Source of the DNA: Daedaleopsis sinensis
Lineage: Eukaryota; Basidiomycota; Agaricomycetes; Polyporales; Polyporaceae
Direction: 5' to 3'
NCBI GenBank assembly: GCA_033807695.1
Contig: CM066306.1
Location: 2,542,001 to 2,606,000, forward strand
DNA: 64,000 nucleotides
Part shown: in pieces, positions 10,736 through 21,924 of the stretch
Position numbering within the stretch: the stretch's first letter is position 1
How the letters are laid out: each line of letters opens with the position of its first letter
The notes under the pieces: model-generated
What the model saw: the letters and a program-made list of their open reading frames with translations, nothing else
Databases searched by the model: none
Told to the model about the DNA's origin: nothing
Position numbers and translations under genes: made by a program

Positions 10736-11756
10736 ATGGTACGCGAACCACGCATTACTCTTATGTGAACAGTTACTGAAGTGTTGACTGCGTCACAGGG
10801 CTTCCTTGGTTATGGCTCTCTCATCGTTTCTCTAGCGGTCGCTGCTACCATCGCTCGTCTTTACATCATTCTCTCCGCCTCTCAGTCTGCCAAGCCTTCT
10901 GGGCGTCGCGAAGCCTCCGACCGGTGTAGCTTCGCAGTCTTCCTCGGCTCAGGTCCGTCCGTATTCTACTCCAGGCACTGTCGCAGCTACTGAGAAAACT
11001 GCTGCATCAGGCGGACACACGAGCGAAGCTCTTAGCCTGTTGTCTGCGCTAGATTTTGACCGCTATGTGCCTCGCACATACATCATCAGCGAGGGTGATA
11101 CTCTCAGCATGCGGAAGGCTGTCGACTTGGAGTCAGCTAAAGCCGCCGAATCTCACCAAGCACCTTCGCCTGTCCGTATCTTCCGTCCTTCTTCGGGGTC
11201 TTCACCCTTCTGCTGCTGTGCGATGCGTTGACTTTGGAAATCAGAGCCTACGATCAGACCCTCCGTACGTCTTTGTCGTAATCCCCCGGGCGCGGCGTGT
11301 GCACCAGTCTCTCTTCACTACGCCCTTCACTGCGGCGACCTCGCTCGCCGCCTCCGTGTGGCATCTCACATTCGCGCCACTCGTTTCTAAACGGGTGGCT
11401 CCCGATGTGCTGCTACTCAATGGGCCCGGCACATGCTTTGTGCTGTGCATTGCAGTTTACGTGAACCGAGTAAGACGCCTTGTCATATTTCTTCAAGTCA
11501 GTCACTAATGCACGACGAACTTATCCTGTAGTTCCTTGGACTGAAGTCTCCCCGATTGATTTATATCGAGTCATTTGCTCGGGTGAGACACCTTTCGCTT
11601 TCAGCGAAACTGCTGCGACCATTAGTGAACCGGTACGTGGTCCATGTTTCCATCTATAGGCAATGGACCCAATGACACCTTCACAGGTTCGTCGTACAAT
11701 GGCCGCAGCTTGTAAAGGACCCGAAAAGAGACATTTGCCGTGGATGGCTTGTCTGA
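10736..11756 (+). CDS. ALG14: ALG14, membrane anchor of UDP-GlcNAc transferase
   Basis: ALG14 anchors the catalytic ALG13 at the cytosolic ER face. Together they add the second GlcNAc to dolichol-PP-GlcNAc in N-glycan synthesis. Six exons were resolved: 10736-10738, 10799-10952, 11011-11171, 11245-11469, 11532-11632 and 11687-11756. They sum to 714 nt (237 residues). Exon 1 is only the ATG codon, with donor GTACGC following at once. The N-terminus (GFLGYGSLIVSLAVAATIAR) is the single transmembrane anchor. The family motifs follow: FLGSGGHTSEALSLLSALDF, YVPRTYIISEGDTLS, VVIPRARRVHQS, DVLLLNGPGTCFVLC, RLIYIESFARV and FVVQWPQL, ending in GWLV and a stop. The length is typical for fungi. Convergent with U2AF1, 293 bp apart. 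Confidence 0.93.
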
Positions 11757-12049
11757 ACAGGCATAGCGGTGATGTCTATTGAACATGGAAGACTTCTTAG
11801 CACCCGGACCCCACCGCATCCGTACGTTCCTCATCCAACCTAAACCTAAAGGAACTCCCTTGTAGTAAGCGGTGTCGGCGATAAGCCTCAGTCATGAGTG
11901 GACATGTCGGATCTCCCACTTTTTCGGCCAACAGACGGGTTGCGCACTTAGCGTACAAGGCCACCCATCGAATGAATTACACTACTATATGTCATGGAAG
12001 AGCAGAAACAGCACTCAATGTCCCTGAACGGTAGACCACCACCATCCCT

Positions 12050-12966
12050 CTACTTGCGCGTCCATCTATCTTCGCCATCGTGACGTCCACCTCGTTTGGA
12101 CGGACTCGCGCTCCGCCCGCGACCACCTTCTCTCTTGCCTGGTTCCCACCCGCCGCCGCCGCCAGTCGTTTGTGGGTGGAGCCGCCGCTCTAGCCGCTGA
12201 CCGTGACGCAGAGAACGGACGAGGTCCGGGGAAGCGAGACGGAGATGCATGAAATTGCAGAATCCCCCACGGTTGCATTCCCCGTTTTCATTTTGACGGC
12301 AGCATGCTTCGCGGAAGTCGGTCACTGGGGATAGCTCGGCGTACAAAGGGCGGCCTTCGGTTCGGATTCGGGAGGTAAGTCACCAAGGTCATATATCAGA
12401 ATTTTCTACGCACCAGCATACCAGCGATCGTTCAAGTTGTCAACCGCAGCCTGAGCCTCAGTCTCCCACTCATACCGGGCATACACGTTTCCGATGAGAT
12501 GGTCGCCCACGTTGTCGCAGACCTTGACGGGCACGGTCCCTGTCAGAATGAGACATTCCAAGCAAGTTTGCTAGACTCACATGTAGCTCCAGAAGGTGCC
12601 CAAACTTCGCCAACTCGCAGTATAGATCCTCGTACACCGCGTCGAATCCTTCCTGCAACTCCTTGTCGGTCTTGTTACAGACCGGGTCGTGCGCGGGGTT
12701 GTGGTAGACGTTTGGAAGGAGAATTGTCTGTGAGAAGGCAGGTTTGATGTGCTTGCGCGAGCAACGATCGCCGTGGCGACATGCACCAATCTGCACGAGG
12801 GACAGTCAGCTGTAGCCTGGCAGGAGAACGGGGAATTGAACGCACTTTGTAATAGAACGAGCAGTTCACTCGGTCTTGCTCAGTTCCGAAGATGTTTGCC
12901 TGAGTCGCGGTTAGTTCGAGCTTGCTATCATTCTAGCACTGTACAACGTACCAAATGCGAGGCCAT
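12050..12966 (-). CDS. U2AF1: U2AF small subunit (U2AF35/U2AF1)
   Basis: The U2AF small subunit binds the AG at the 3' splice site with the large subunit and recruits U2 snRNP in the nucleus. Start ATG at 12966: MASHL, then a spliced exon ANIFGTEQDRVNCSFYYK. Zinc finger 1 is [20 protein letters not shown] (C-x8-C-x5-C-x3-H, split by an intron). The U2AF-homology RRM runs from KPAFSQTILLPN through GHLIGNVYARYEWETEAQ to LNDRWYAGRPLYAELSPV. Zinc finger 2 is CRQNENGECNRGGFCNFMH (C-x7-C-x5-C-x3-H). The Gly/Arg-rich tail (GGGGGWEPGKREGG, SASPSKRGG) is an RS-like replacement, ending at 12050. Length is about 235 residues, as usual. Identification is very secure. The gene is single-copy in most fungi, and its presence suits an intron-rich genome. 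Confidence 0.95.
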
Positions 12967-15651
12967 GACGTGGTAGCAGCGAGCACGTAGCGGACAAGGA
13001 GAGCGTCGAGCTGGTGGCGAGCAACAGTGACACTGACAGTTTCGGGGGGAAAGGAAGTCAAGCGCCCGAGCCGCCGTGAGACAGCTGTGTCAGCAGTTTA
13101 CGCGAAATTTCGGGACTTCGCAGGACTTCGCTCGGTGGTTCGATTGCTGGCGCTTCCTTCTGATCCACACAGACACTCAACATAGACCCGGTACATGGCT
13201 TTGTCCATGGTCCGTAGACTAGTAGAAGGTAACTTATCGATGCTATGGATTTTCCAGAATTTTGTGACCACTTCGCCTTCACATCACCAGGTAGCGGCGT
13301 ACTAGGCCTTTGCCACCCGTCCCCGGCGTGCGGCCCAGCATGCTTCGTAGCGACCCTAGGTACCTGCTGTCTTCATGAGCTAAGAGGAATCTGGCCTGCC
13401 GTACTCACCGCAGCAGAAGACAGAAGACCTCTGCTTGATAGCCGGTTCGGGACGACTCATCCCTAAGGCCATCCTGACTCTCGATGCTCATGGCAGTTGA
13501 ATGTGAATGCTCGATCTTCCCCGGAATGCATCTGGACTTCGCCTATGTATATATGGCGATCTCGGTCGACTATCAAACCGTAACGCACAAGTCTGTACCT
13601 TCGGCCCTTCTGTTCTTCGGTGAACAACGAAACAGAATAGAGGCTGTCCTCCGGTGTATATTTCATCGGAGTCGTCTTACCCGGATACCAGGTGTGCATC
13701 ATGATGACAAGGCATGCCGAAGTCCCCGTTTAGACCGTGCTGTGCTCAATGTACTTACAACTGCTCCAACGTCCAGAGTCAGAACAGCATTTTGTGTCGA
13801 TGGACATCGACGTGCACGTCTGGGGATATGGCAATAGGAAGGGTATTCCACGACAGCTTGCTTACGGGAGCCATCGCTCGTCATTGATTCTAGCTAGAAG
13901 TACAGCCTTCAAGCACACCACCCCAATCCTTGACGTGCTGTGGCAATACTATCGGCGGATTTTACAGAGAGCGTGCCGATGGACAAATTGACCGGGGTCG
14001 GAATAAAGTGAGCGTCTTCGTAGTCCATTCACGAGTGTTGCTGCTGATCTTTGTCTTTCTGTCGAATAAATGTTTTCAGCTTCTATCCGCCGCCGGCACT
14101 GTTAATCACTCGGATCGCAAATTCCATGACCGCCAATCGCGCAGTGCAGATAGTCAAGCGGTTGCGCCCCTTGGCTCGCGTCGGTGGATGTACGAAGCTC
14201 TGGCAGCCACACTTCCTGCGGCCTCCTCGGACCGCCCTCTGATGCAATATGGGCCGGGGAGTGGTCCGGTCGCTGTGTCCATGCGACGTCGGTGACTCAC
14301 GCGCTACAATGGCACCTACGGGAAACCGCGCGATTCCCAATGCTTCCCTGTGACAACAATGCACCGACGCCATCGCCCTTAGGTCTTGGCACGTTCTAAC
14401 ATGGCTTGGCCGCTCCTTGGCATGCGAACGCAGCCATCGTACGCCTGGTCTAGGACCGCCCCGAAAGCTAATCTGTCACATATTGAACTCCCGTCTCCCG
14501 AGACCCGGCGCGTTACTGTTCATGGTACACTCCTCACCATTGCTATATGATGTAGGATGCAGACTAACTGTATATCTACTCGTACAGGGGCATGGTTATC
14601 TACGTTGTGCCTTGCGAGAATTAAGGTGCTTGCTGAGAGAGTGCCCGAGAACCAGCTCTCACGTTGATCAGATAGGGAGAAGCTGCTCACAGCCTCCTCG
14701 ACGTTCCCACAAGCTCGGACAAGACGTTTATTGGCAAATTCCGCTTTCTTGGGCTCCTGATCCTGCGGCTTGGGCCTTAGTCCTCCAAACCTTGGCTATA
14801 CTTCAAACCATACTCTGCAGACAATTCCGTTATACGACCACTCAGCAACTCTGTTGCCTTTCGTCCCTCGAGCCGCCTTCCTTGACGATCTCAGCGTCCT
14901 GACTGTTACGTCAATTCCGCATTATCGCGGTGGTCTCTTCGTCAGCTGTCTGTCATGCAGAATGACTTCCACAAGGTTGCCGGCGGCCTCCATAATGTTG
15001 GTCTATTAAGCATCCTCCAGCCCACCCCGTTCCACATTTTTCTAGCCGCAATTTTTGCTGTGAGCCCCAGTCTCTCAGACGGTTCCTCTTCAAGACGTCG
15101 CCGATAGAATAACGCCGGTCTAGACTCTTGTGCAGCCAGCTCCTTTGTCATGTAACACGGTCAAGTAAATCCCACATGTTCAACGCTCTCTACACCGGCC
15201 ACTGTTTGAATAACCAAAGTTCTCAACTCCGGCTAACGCCAGTGCCTACCAAGGATGTGGATCGCATCCGAATCAGAAAATCCGGGAAAAAGCGCCGGCA
15301 ATGGGGCTAACGGGGGCATAGTCGGCCTGTATTGGTACAATTAACCCGCACTTAATCCACCGTCCGGGGGTTTGCTACTGACTTAAGCAGCTCAAAGATC
15401 AGCTGGTTTAAATCAATAGTAGTAGGCGCCTCTCTAGTCGTCGCAGTGCGATCTACCGATCGAGGCCAGATTTACGATTTGATGGTATCGTTTGTGTACG
15501 ATCTGTGCGACAGAAATAGGTCCGCGGCGGTCATGAACGGCTCGACTAGCTTACTAGTACATGTTACAAGAGTTCTTAACCCAGCCGTTAACTAATAATA
15601 TAACACCAAGATCGACTGTCCGTGTATAAGATCTGGCCATAACTGTATATG
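12967..15651. other. gene-poor interval, nothing recognised
   Basis: About 2.7 kb upstream of U2AF1 and downstream of the zinc-cluster gene. Short open frames occur, for example minus 13463-13702 and plus 14417-14902, but none has a recognisable domain, a clean splice model or an obvious signal sequence. The stretch is less GC-rich than coding DNA nearby. It may hold decayed sequence or a lineage-specific gene. Confidence 0.4.
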
Positions 15652-17225
15652 TCATTGGAGTCCGCTCCCTTTAGACCACTCGCTCTGGTTCCTGAGAGGC
15701 TCCCAGGACATGAACGAGTCTTCCCAGGGAGGGCTTGGGTACGAGTTGTTATGCGGGTGCTTAAAGTCCCAAACCCGCGGGGACTGAACGGATTGAGTAG
15801 GGTTCGAGGCGGGCGGTAATGCCAGCGAAGGGCGGCCCACAGCATAGGATGGACGTCCGAATATTGCGCTGGTCGGAACGGATGCATTCTGTGACAGAGC
15901 CTGGGGTGGGACCGGATCAGGGGGTGAGACGACATTGCCCAAGGCAGACCTGGAGAGTCAAAGTCTATCAGGAGCTGAGAATCGCTCAAGGGAGTCGAGC
16001 CACTTACGTAGTGAATCTATCGAGCTCCGATATACCCTTGTGAACCTTGCAGTCAGATCGTGCACTATGCTTGGCGTACCGTGAAAGAATCTCCGTGGCG
16101 CGCCGGAGACGCAGCGAGAGTTCTAACACGGTATTATAGCTAGTGTGGTCGTGCAGGCAGCCACAATGATCGGTAGCACGGTGAGTGGGGCAACCTTCGG
16201 GGGTGGGGCAGCCTTCGGGAGTATGGCATGCGAGAGGATCAATCATATCTCCGAACAACGGGTCGTCGATAGAGATGCCGGTGGAGGACTGGCAGGATGC
16301 CAGGAGGGCGGAGAAGTCGTAATCGGAGCTGAGCAGGGACGATACCGCATCTGGTCCGGAGTTGAAATAGACATCGATCGGGGATGCCGGGGATGGGGAA
16401 GGGGTATTGAGAGGAGAAGGGCTGCCACCCGTAGAAGAACTTGAGGACTGCGCCGGAGGCTCGAGGAATGCAGAGGACGATGCAGGGGTAGGATGGCGTG
16501 ACATGCGCGGAGATTGCGGTGAGGGAGGCGACAGTAAACCTGTACCGCCAGAGGACTGGGCGTTGCCAAGGTCTTCGGCAGGAGAACTTCCTTCCTTGTT
16601 ATCGGCGCCGGGTGGTCCGGACGACGCCCAACGTGGATGTGGCTTATTCTTCAGCTGCATCGACGAAAGATGATAAGGATGCGAGGCACGTTGAGCACGA
16701 CGAGCCATACGTACCTCACGGATGATGCTTTCTAGCTCTGCCACTCGCTTCTTCAATCGACCAGCTTCGTCCTGAGCAGTGGTTCTGCAGTGATAAATGT
16801 TAGTTGTCATCTTAACAATCCATTGACACTGAAGTGCACCTATGGGAAGGGTTATCGACCTCGTAGACACATAGGCCAGTCTAAATGCAGCTCATGAGAT
16901 ACTACGTGATCACTGTAGAAGAGAGCGTCTCACCAGACCAAGCTGGGTGCAACGACCACAGGGTCGTTGACGGTCACACTGATATATGGCAGGCTCAACA
17001 TTTGATTGCGCAGCAAAGTGCCAGAGACATACCATGCGCTTCGAGGTGTGACAGTTGAGGCAGGATTGTGTAGGTCGGTTCCGACGTTTCCCTGCTCGAT
17101 GCGCGTTGGTATCGCTGTGGGAGGCAGAGTATGAAGCACTCACGCCTATGATCGTCCTCGGTGGTACGTTTCAGGGAACTGGTAGAGGATCGCTTCTTCA
17201 TAGCTGCAGTAGTTTCAGAAGACAT
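15652..17225 (-). CDS. Zn2Cys6 (Gal4-type) transcription factor
   Basis: Six exons were resolved: 17225-17144, 17091-17033, 16978-16934, 16880-16840, 16784-16008 and 15949-15652 (1,302 nt, 433 residues). The binuclear zinc cluster is assembled from exons 2-4 as CLNCHTSKRM|CDRQRPCGRC, TQLGL|TGLC, which is C-x2-C-x6-C-x5-C-x2-C-x8-C with all six cysteines. A basic stretch (HRRKRRNRPTQS) precedes it. A short linker and a coiled coil (DEAGRLKKRVAELESIIREV) follow, as in dimerising Gal4-type DNA-binding regions. The middle is Ser/Pro-rich. A Cys/His-rich segment (DPLACHTPEGCPTPEGCPTH, then ATDHCGCLHD) is followed by an amphipathic helix (TVLELSLRLRRATEILSRYA). No fungal-specific middle-homology domain is seen, so target and inducer are unknown. 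A TATA-like box lies about 52 nt upstream of the ATG. Confidence 0.85.
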
Positions 17226-17276
17226 GTCTGATGAATCGGGGGGTGGAAATGAATCCCAACGCGCTTCTCGGCGGGG

Positions 17277-17284
17277 CCTTATAA
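17277..17284 (-). promoter_or_regulatory. TATA-like box of the Zn2Cys6 gene
   Basis: On the minus strand the sequence reads TTATAAGG about 52-59 nt upstream of the ATG at 17225, a plausible core-promoter position that supports this start. Confidence 0.45.
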
Positions 17285-20200
17285 CCCTCTCGATCGCCCA
17301 CTCTTGGCGTTGACACCGGAGTACGGAACATGATTGAAACTCGGTTTGGAAAGCTGCATCTGGGAAGCACGGGCGGGAAATTGGGAACGCTCCAGAAGAG
17401 GAAGCGAGACAACATTGCGGATAAGCGCACAGAGAGGATACGGAGTGGGAACGTCGAAAAATCGGGGGACACAGCGTGAGATGACTGGAGAACGCCGCCG
17501 TACCAGCGACAATCAGCATCTCCAGAATGCCACCCTCGACTCAGTGCTTGCGGTCAAGAAGATCGGGTCCTTTTTGGGGAAAAACGCGACTGTTTTCCGG
17601 AAGACTGCCAGCGTCAACTTGCCGGGAGCGCTGCTGTGACATTCACGTCAGGAAGTCATTGTCCCAGGCGTGTGCTGGTAGGACCCCGATAGCGACTCGC
17701 GGCGGCTGGTCGTATGATGTCCAGTGTTATCGGGGTGCGCGCAGACCTGACACTCGCGACAGCGGCCGGTGACATCCTGCTTACAGCCGTACGTAACAGC
17801 ACAACGGCGAGCGTACGGCGGCTGCGGCTGGATAACTGTGAATCATGGACAATGGTAGATGAGAGCTCTGAGTCTGACATGTCGTTATGGAAAGGTTTGA
17901 TCAGACTGACCGTATGTAGCAGCATTGTCGTGATAGACAAGGTGCGGTTTTAAGTGAGAGATGGTCCGTTGAGTGTGGTGGAAACGTATGCGACGGCGCG
18001 GACCGCGGGCCTCCACGTGTTGAAAGCCTCCCTCGACGTGCAACATGGATAGGTCCATGAACACCGGGACAGCGCATCAGATCTCCCGAAGGGCTTGGCA
18101 CACGAGGAAGGTTGCATCTCGTGGTAAATTTAAAAGGAGCCCGTAGGCCCTCCTCCTCAGGACTTCTTCAGGGACATCGTCCGTGCCCCTGCCGCGCCGT
18201 TGCTCCCGGCGAATCCTGAATGAGTGTCAACCGTGACCTGCGCGCATCTCCCTACCTGTTACACAGCAAAAGCGCAGAAAGAGCGTTAGTCAACGGCGAG
18301 CATCGTCATGGATTGTACGCCGAGCACACCGGCTAGTCGGAGACTCGGAGGAAGAAAAGCTACGCGCTTGGCAGTTGCCAACAGAGGGAACACCAGTTCC
18401 CGTCCTGCGCGCTTGCCGAAACAACAGATTCCGCAAATATTCCCACCATTGCAGCGGTCGCAGTAGATATATGGTCGGCTATCTATCTCGAACCGAGCAG
18501 ATGCCAAATATCGTGGAGGATACACTGATGCCCGGGTCCACGTCGATGTCGACGGTCGACGCGGAGCGGTCCTCTGGACGTGGTTGTCGATGCTTGTTCA
18601 ATACTACTTGAACTCGGCTAGCATCTCAGTGTTGATGCGCGCCCACGGCACGTCACAAGTCAGCTCAGTCGACCGCTCTGAATACTTTGGAGATCGAGCG
18701 ACAGTCTCAAGACCGACAGTACTTACTATCGTCGTAGAGAGCTGTGAATGGAAGAGCGGCCGTGAGGCCGTTCTCCACGGGCTACTGGCACGGCCCCTCT
18801 CACAATCCAGGCCGACGTGGACGGTGCGCACAGACCGCTCTCAGAGTCCGTTCTCCCACGCGCTACGATCACACACAGCACAGCCCACCATGCAAACCAT
18901 CTACCAACATTCATCGCCGAGGGAGAGACCACCGTCGCCCAGCGGAAACCAACGGCTTCCCATCCACGGAGTCAGCATTCGCCTGCACTACTACCGTAAA
19001 TTGGCGGCGGGGCACTGAGCGGCGCGGTGCCGTCATTTCTAGCTCGAGCTTCGTGTCAAATTCACCATGCTAGAAGTGAGCAAATAGATGGTCGACGTAT
19101 CTCGCAATATGGGTGGAACCGATAGACGTAGTACTACTATCTCTAATGGGGCCGGGGATCGCGCCGTTTCGCAGCCCGACGGCCATGGACATGGGATGAC
19201 ATGAGAACCTTCAGGCTACTCGACAGTGTCGAGGAAGTCTTGGCATTGCCCCTTGGATTGACTTCGGAAATCGTGAAGTCTGTCAAAGTTTGAGTGATGC
19301 GGCAGACATTAGTATGAGTCCAAATCCAACAGGGATGATCTCGGTGGAATGTAGGGACAAGCTCACTTGGCTGGCTCAGGATCGCTGCGGCGACTCAGAG
19401 GAAGACAACATGTCGTCATTCAATATCCACTGCTCGCAGCCAACGACAAACGTGACGATGCATGAAGACCATCGGTGTTCTGCAAGACCCGAGTTATCAG
19501 TCTCACGGGTTTTCAACCTAGCTGGACTCACCCAAACCCTCCGGCCTTCATGGAGTGTTGGCAGGTAAGATCACTGATGAGGAGGGGGGCAGATATAGCT
19601 GAGGTGCCTTTCAGGCCAGCAGCGTACAGCGCAAGGCCTTGGCAGAATGGAAGCATCAACCGAGTGAAGTGTGTCCGCATCAGTCCCGCTCCCCAGTACC
19701 ACACTGGTCGACGCAATTGTCGATAACCAAGACATCTGCGCGGTGACGGCAAAGACATCGCATGTGGTACAGTGCTCGTCGGAACACGGCCGATCCTCCG
19801 ATGTTTGATGCTCGCTGCCAAGTGTCTTCTGAGGTAGTAGGCTCCCCGGCGGAGATGATGTATGGGTATGAGGGGAGTTGATGCAAGAAGAGGTAGATAC
19901 GAACCATCAAGGCCATCTGCACCACTTGGCGACCTCTTGGTCGCGAATAGTGAACTATTGCGCTGTCAGCACGGCTGTTTGCGACACAATCTGGTACTGT
20001 GGGTTACGTTAGTACATAACGTGCTGTTCAAGAAACGTGGATACTTAATGGTTTTTGTCGCACGTTCATACGGATAGACCTGTTTCCAGCAGTGACGTGT
20101 TCTTCATTTGGACACGCCCACAATGTCCTAGAGGCCTGCGTAGAGATATGGCGGGTACCGGATCGGTGAGGTGTCCAGTCGAGATAGCTCAGCTGGATCC

Positions 20201-21228
20201 TGCCGGATCCCTTTACCCCGGTCGCGCCTCAGATGCGTGACACTTTGGTGAGAGTGAGGCGGTGAACATGAGAACCCGTCCGGGCACAACGCCATAGAAC
20301 CACTCCACGGAGAACTCCTTGGCGATTGAATAAGGCAGTCGACCTCGGCGGGCCCTGGTAGTCACAGGTCCCGGATGGCGGGCCTGGAAGCGGGGGGCTT
20401 GAACTTGTCTGCTTCTACGCTGTTCCCGGGCGATGTCCCGGGCCCAGTGGACTACATGGTTTTCCCACTTATCGTCATCATCCATGACACCAACGCCCCT
20501 CGAGGCAACTCACGAAAGCGTGTACTCAGGCGCAATATAGACCTGCGCCTGAAGGATCGGCAATTCCGAATCGCCGTAATGCTGCACAGTGCAAGGCCTT
20601 CGGAATCTGAATTGGAACATTAGCGCGCAGCGCACGACGGCAGACTGTGCGCAAACCAACCTTTCACGACCGTAAGGACTCCTGCGAGTGCCGCGGAGGT
20701 TGTTTGTGAGACGCGCCCCTCTGCTGGGGCGGGCGCGCACTCGAAAGAATGGTGCGAAATTGGCGTGATCTTGAGTCTGTCCGACGTGCTCGTCGATGTT
20801 CTCCTGAAGGCACGTCGAGATGGAGGAGTGGGTTTGCTCGAATAGTCGGCTGGAGATTTGGATGCATGTCGGCCGCCGTTCGCTGATCATGCATACGACG
20901 GTGACGAAGGAGTTTGAATGTCCCAAAGAAGGCCAGCTGGGCGCGATACTGAACGTCATGCACTACACGAGGAAGGGTCAGGGCTCGTTCACATGGGTAC
21001 TCCGCAGGCCATGCTGACCAAAAGCGCGACCTACTCGGACAGGAGCACCGGCCATATCGTCATGTAAGCAGTGTGATACTCGGAACGAGTAAAGACTCGA
21101 GAACTATGAGCCTGAAGGCAGGAGAATGTTCCAGGACACGGAAAATGGAGTATGTCCCCATGTAAGGCGGCATTCGAACCAAGGTTCAGTCGGTCTACAG
21201 AGCCGAATCGCAAACTAAGAGTCAGGAA

Positions 21229-21286
21229 GGTGACCGGTGACCGGTGACCATTGGACGGTTGAACGTTGAACGTGAACATTGAACAT
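21229..21286. repeat. short tandem repeats GGTGACC and GTTGAAC/GTGAAC
   Basis: Positions 21229-21249 read GGTGACC three times in a row. They are followed by GGTTGAACGTTGAACGTGAA and CATTGAACATG, a run of degenerate 6-7-bp units. No coding context. Confidence 0.8.
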
Positions 21287-21924
21287 GAGGGAGTTTGACA
21301 GGACTGCCGCGGAGTAGCAGCATGGAGAATCGTTTTCGGGAGATCGCTTGCGTGCCGCTCCACCTGTGTTGAGAAACTGGTAATATGCACCCTCTTCAAC
21401 TCTGGAGCGTCGAAGAGGTGGCATGAGTCCACTCTGCGGCGCTCCGTGCAGCAAATCTATCATCGGAGCCTGTAGGTCTGCGCAGCGCCAAAGCTGGAAG
21501 AGACGGCTCTGGCAATGAAAACATGTTCTGTGATGAACATTGGCGCACCATCTGGGGATTTACGACGGCGTACTTTGTGAGTGGTGTGAGCCCTCGGGGA
21601 ATAAAGTTCAGCGCCCCGTATGCACTCTTTGTCCGACACATCCCGACGCCGACAACGGCACTAAAATGCCTGGATGACAAATAGAGATAATTGAGACCCT
21701 GAACGCGAGTCAATGCCTCACGCATCCTGAGATAAGGAAGTACACCATGCGGAATCTACTCAACGAGTTGAATTTCGTCGCATGCCATGGTAGAGGACAA
21801 GGTTCATTGAAGATCCATTCAGGTATGATATTACAAAACCAGTACACAAATGACCAAAGGTGAGAAGCTGAGTATCACCATATGAGTCGAGGCCTGTGTG
21901 ATACGATGTGTACACTCACAACGC

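Larger units (their letters stand above)
17226..21924. other. 4.7-kb gene-poor region
   Basis: No gene is recognised. Short open frames on both strands (for example minus 18286-18525, minus 20213-20485 and minus 21396-21725) lack family signatures and consistent splice sites. A 7-bp tandem repeat and related short repeats occur at about 21229-21286. The region may contain decayed genes, a non-coding transcript or unknown short genes. No transposase or reverse-transcriptase motif was seen. Confidence 0.4.

Noticed and set aside
13463..13884. Minus-strand open frames with plausible composition
   Set aside because: No start context, no recognised domain and no consistent splice sites. Kept as part of an unexplained interval.
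17115..17145. GC-AG or very short (29-31 nt) first intron in the Zn2Cys6 gene
   Set aside because: It is too short for a fungal intron. A normal GT-AG intron 17143-17092 (52 nt) gives HRRKRRNRPTQSC in frame and an overall length divisible by three.
18286..18525. Minus-strand frame with a Cys-rich segment (CDRCNGGNICGICC)
   Set aside because: The cysteine spacing fits no zinc-finger type I know. It has no supported start or splice model.
21155..21190. tRNA-like GGTTCGAAT on the minus strand
   Set aside because: The flanking bases do not form a T-stem, acceptor stem or anticodon arm, so it is not a tRNA.
21031..21725. Possible F-box/LRR relic (minus; segment DAPELKRVHITSF)
   Set aside because: One short stretch resembles basidiomycete F-box/LRR proteins, but no F-box, repeat spacing or splice model supports it.
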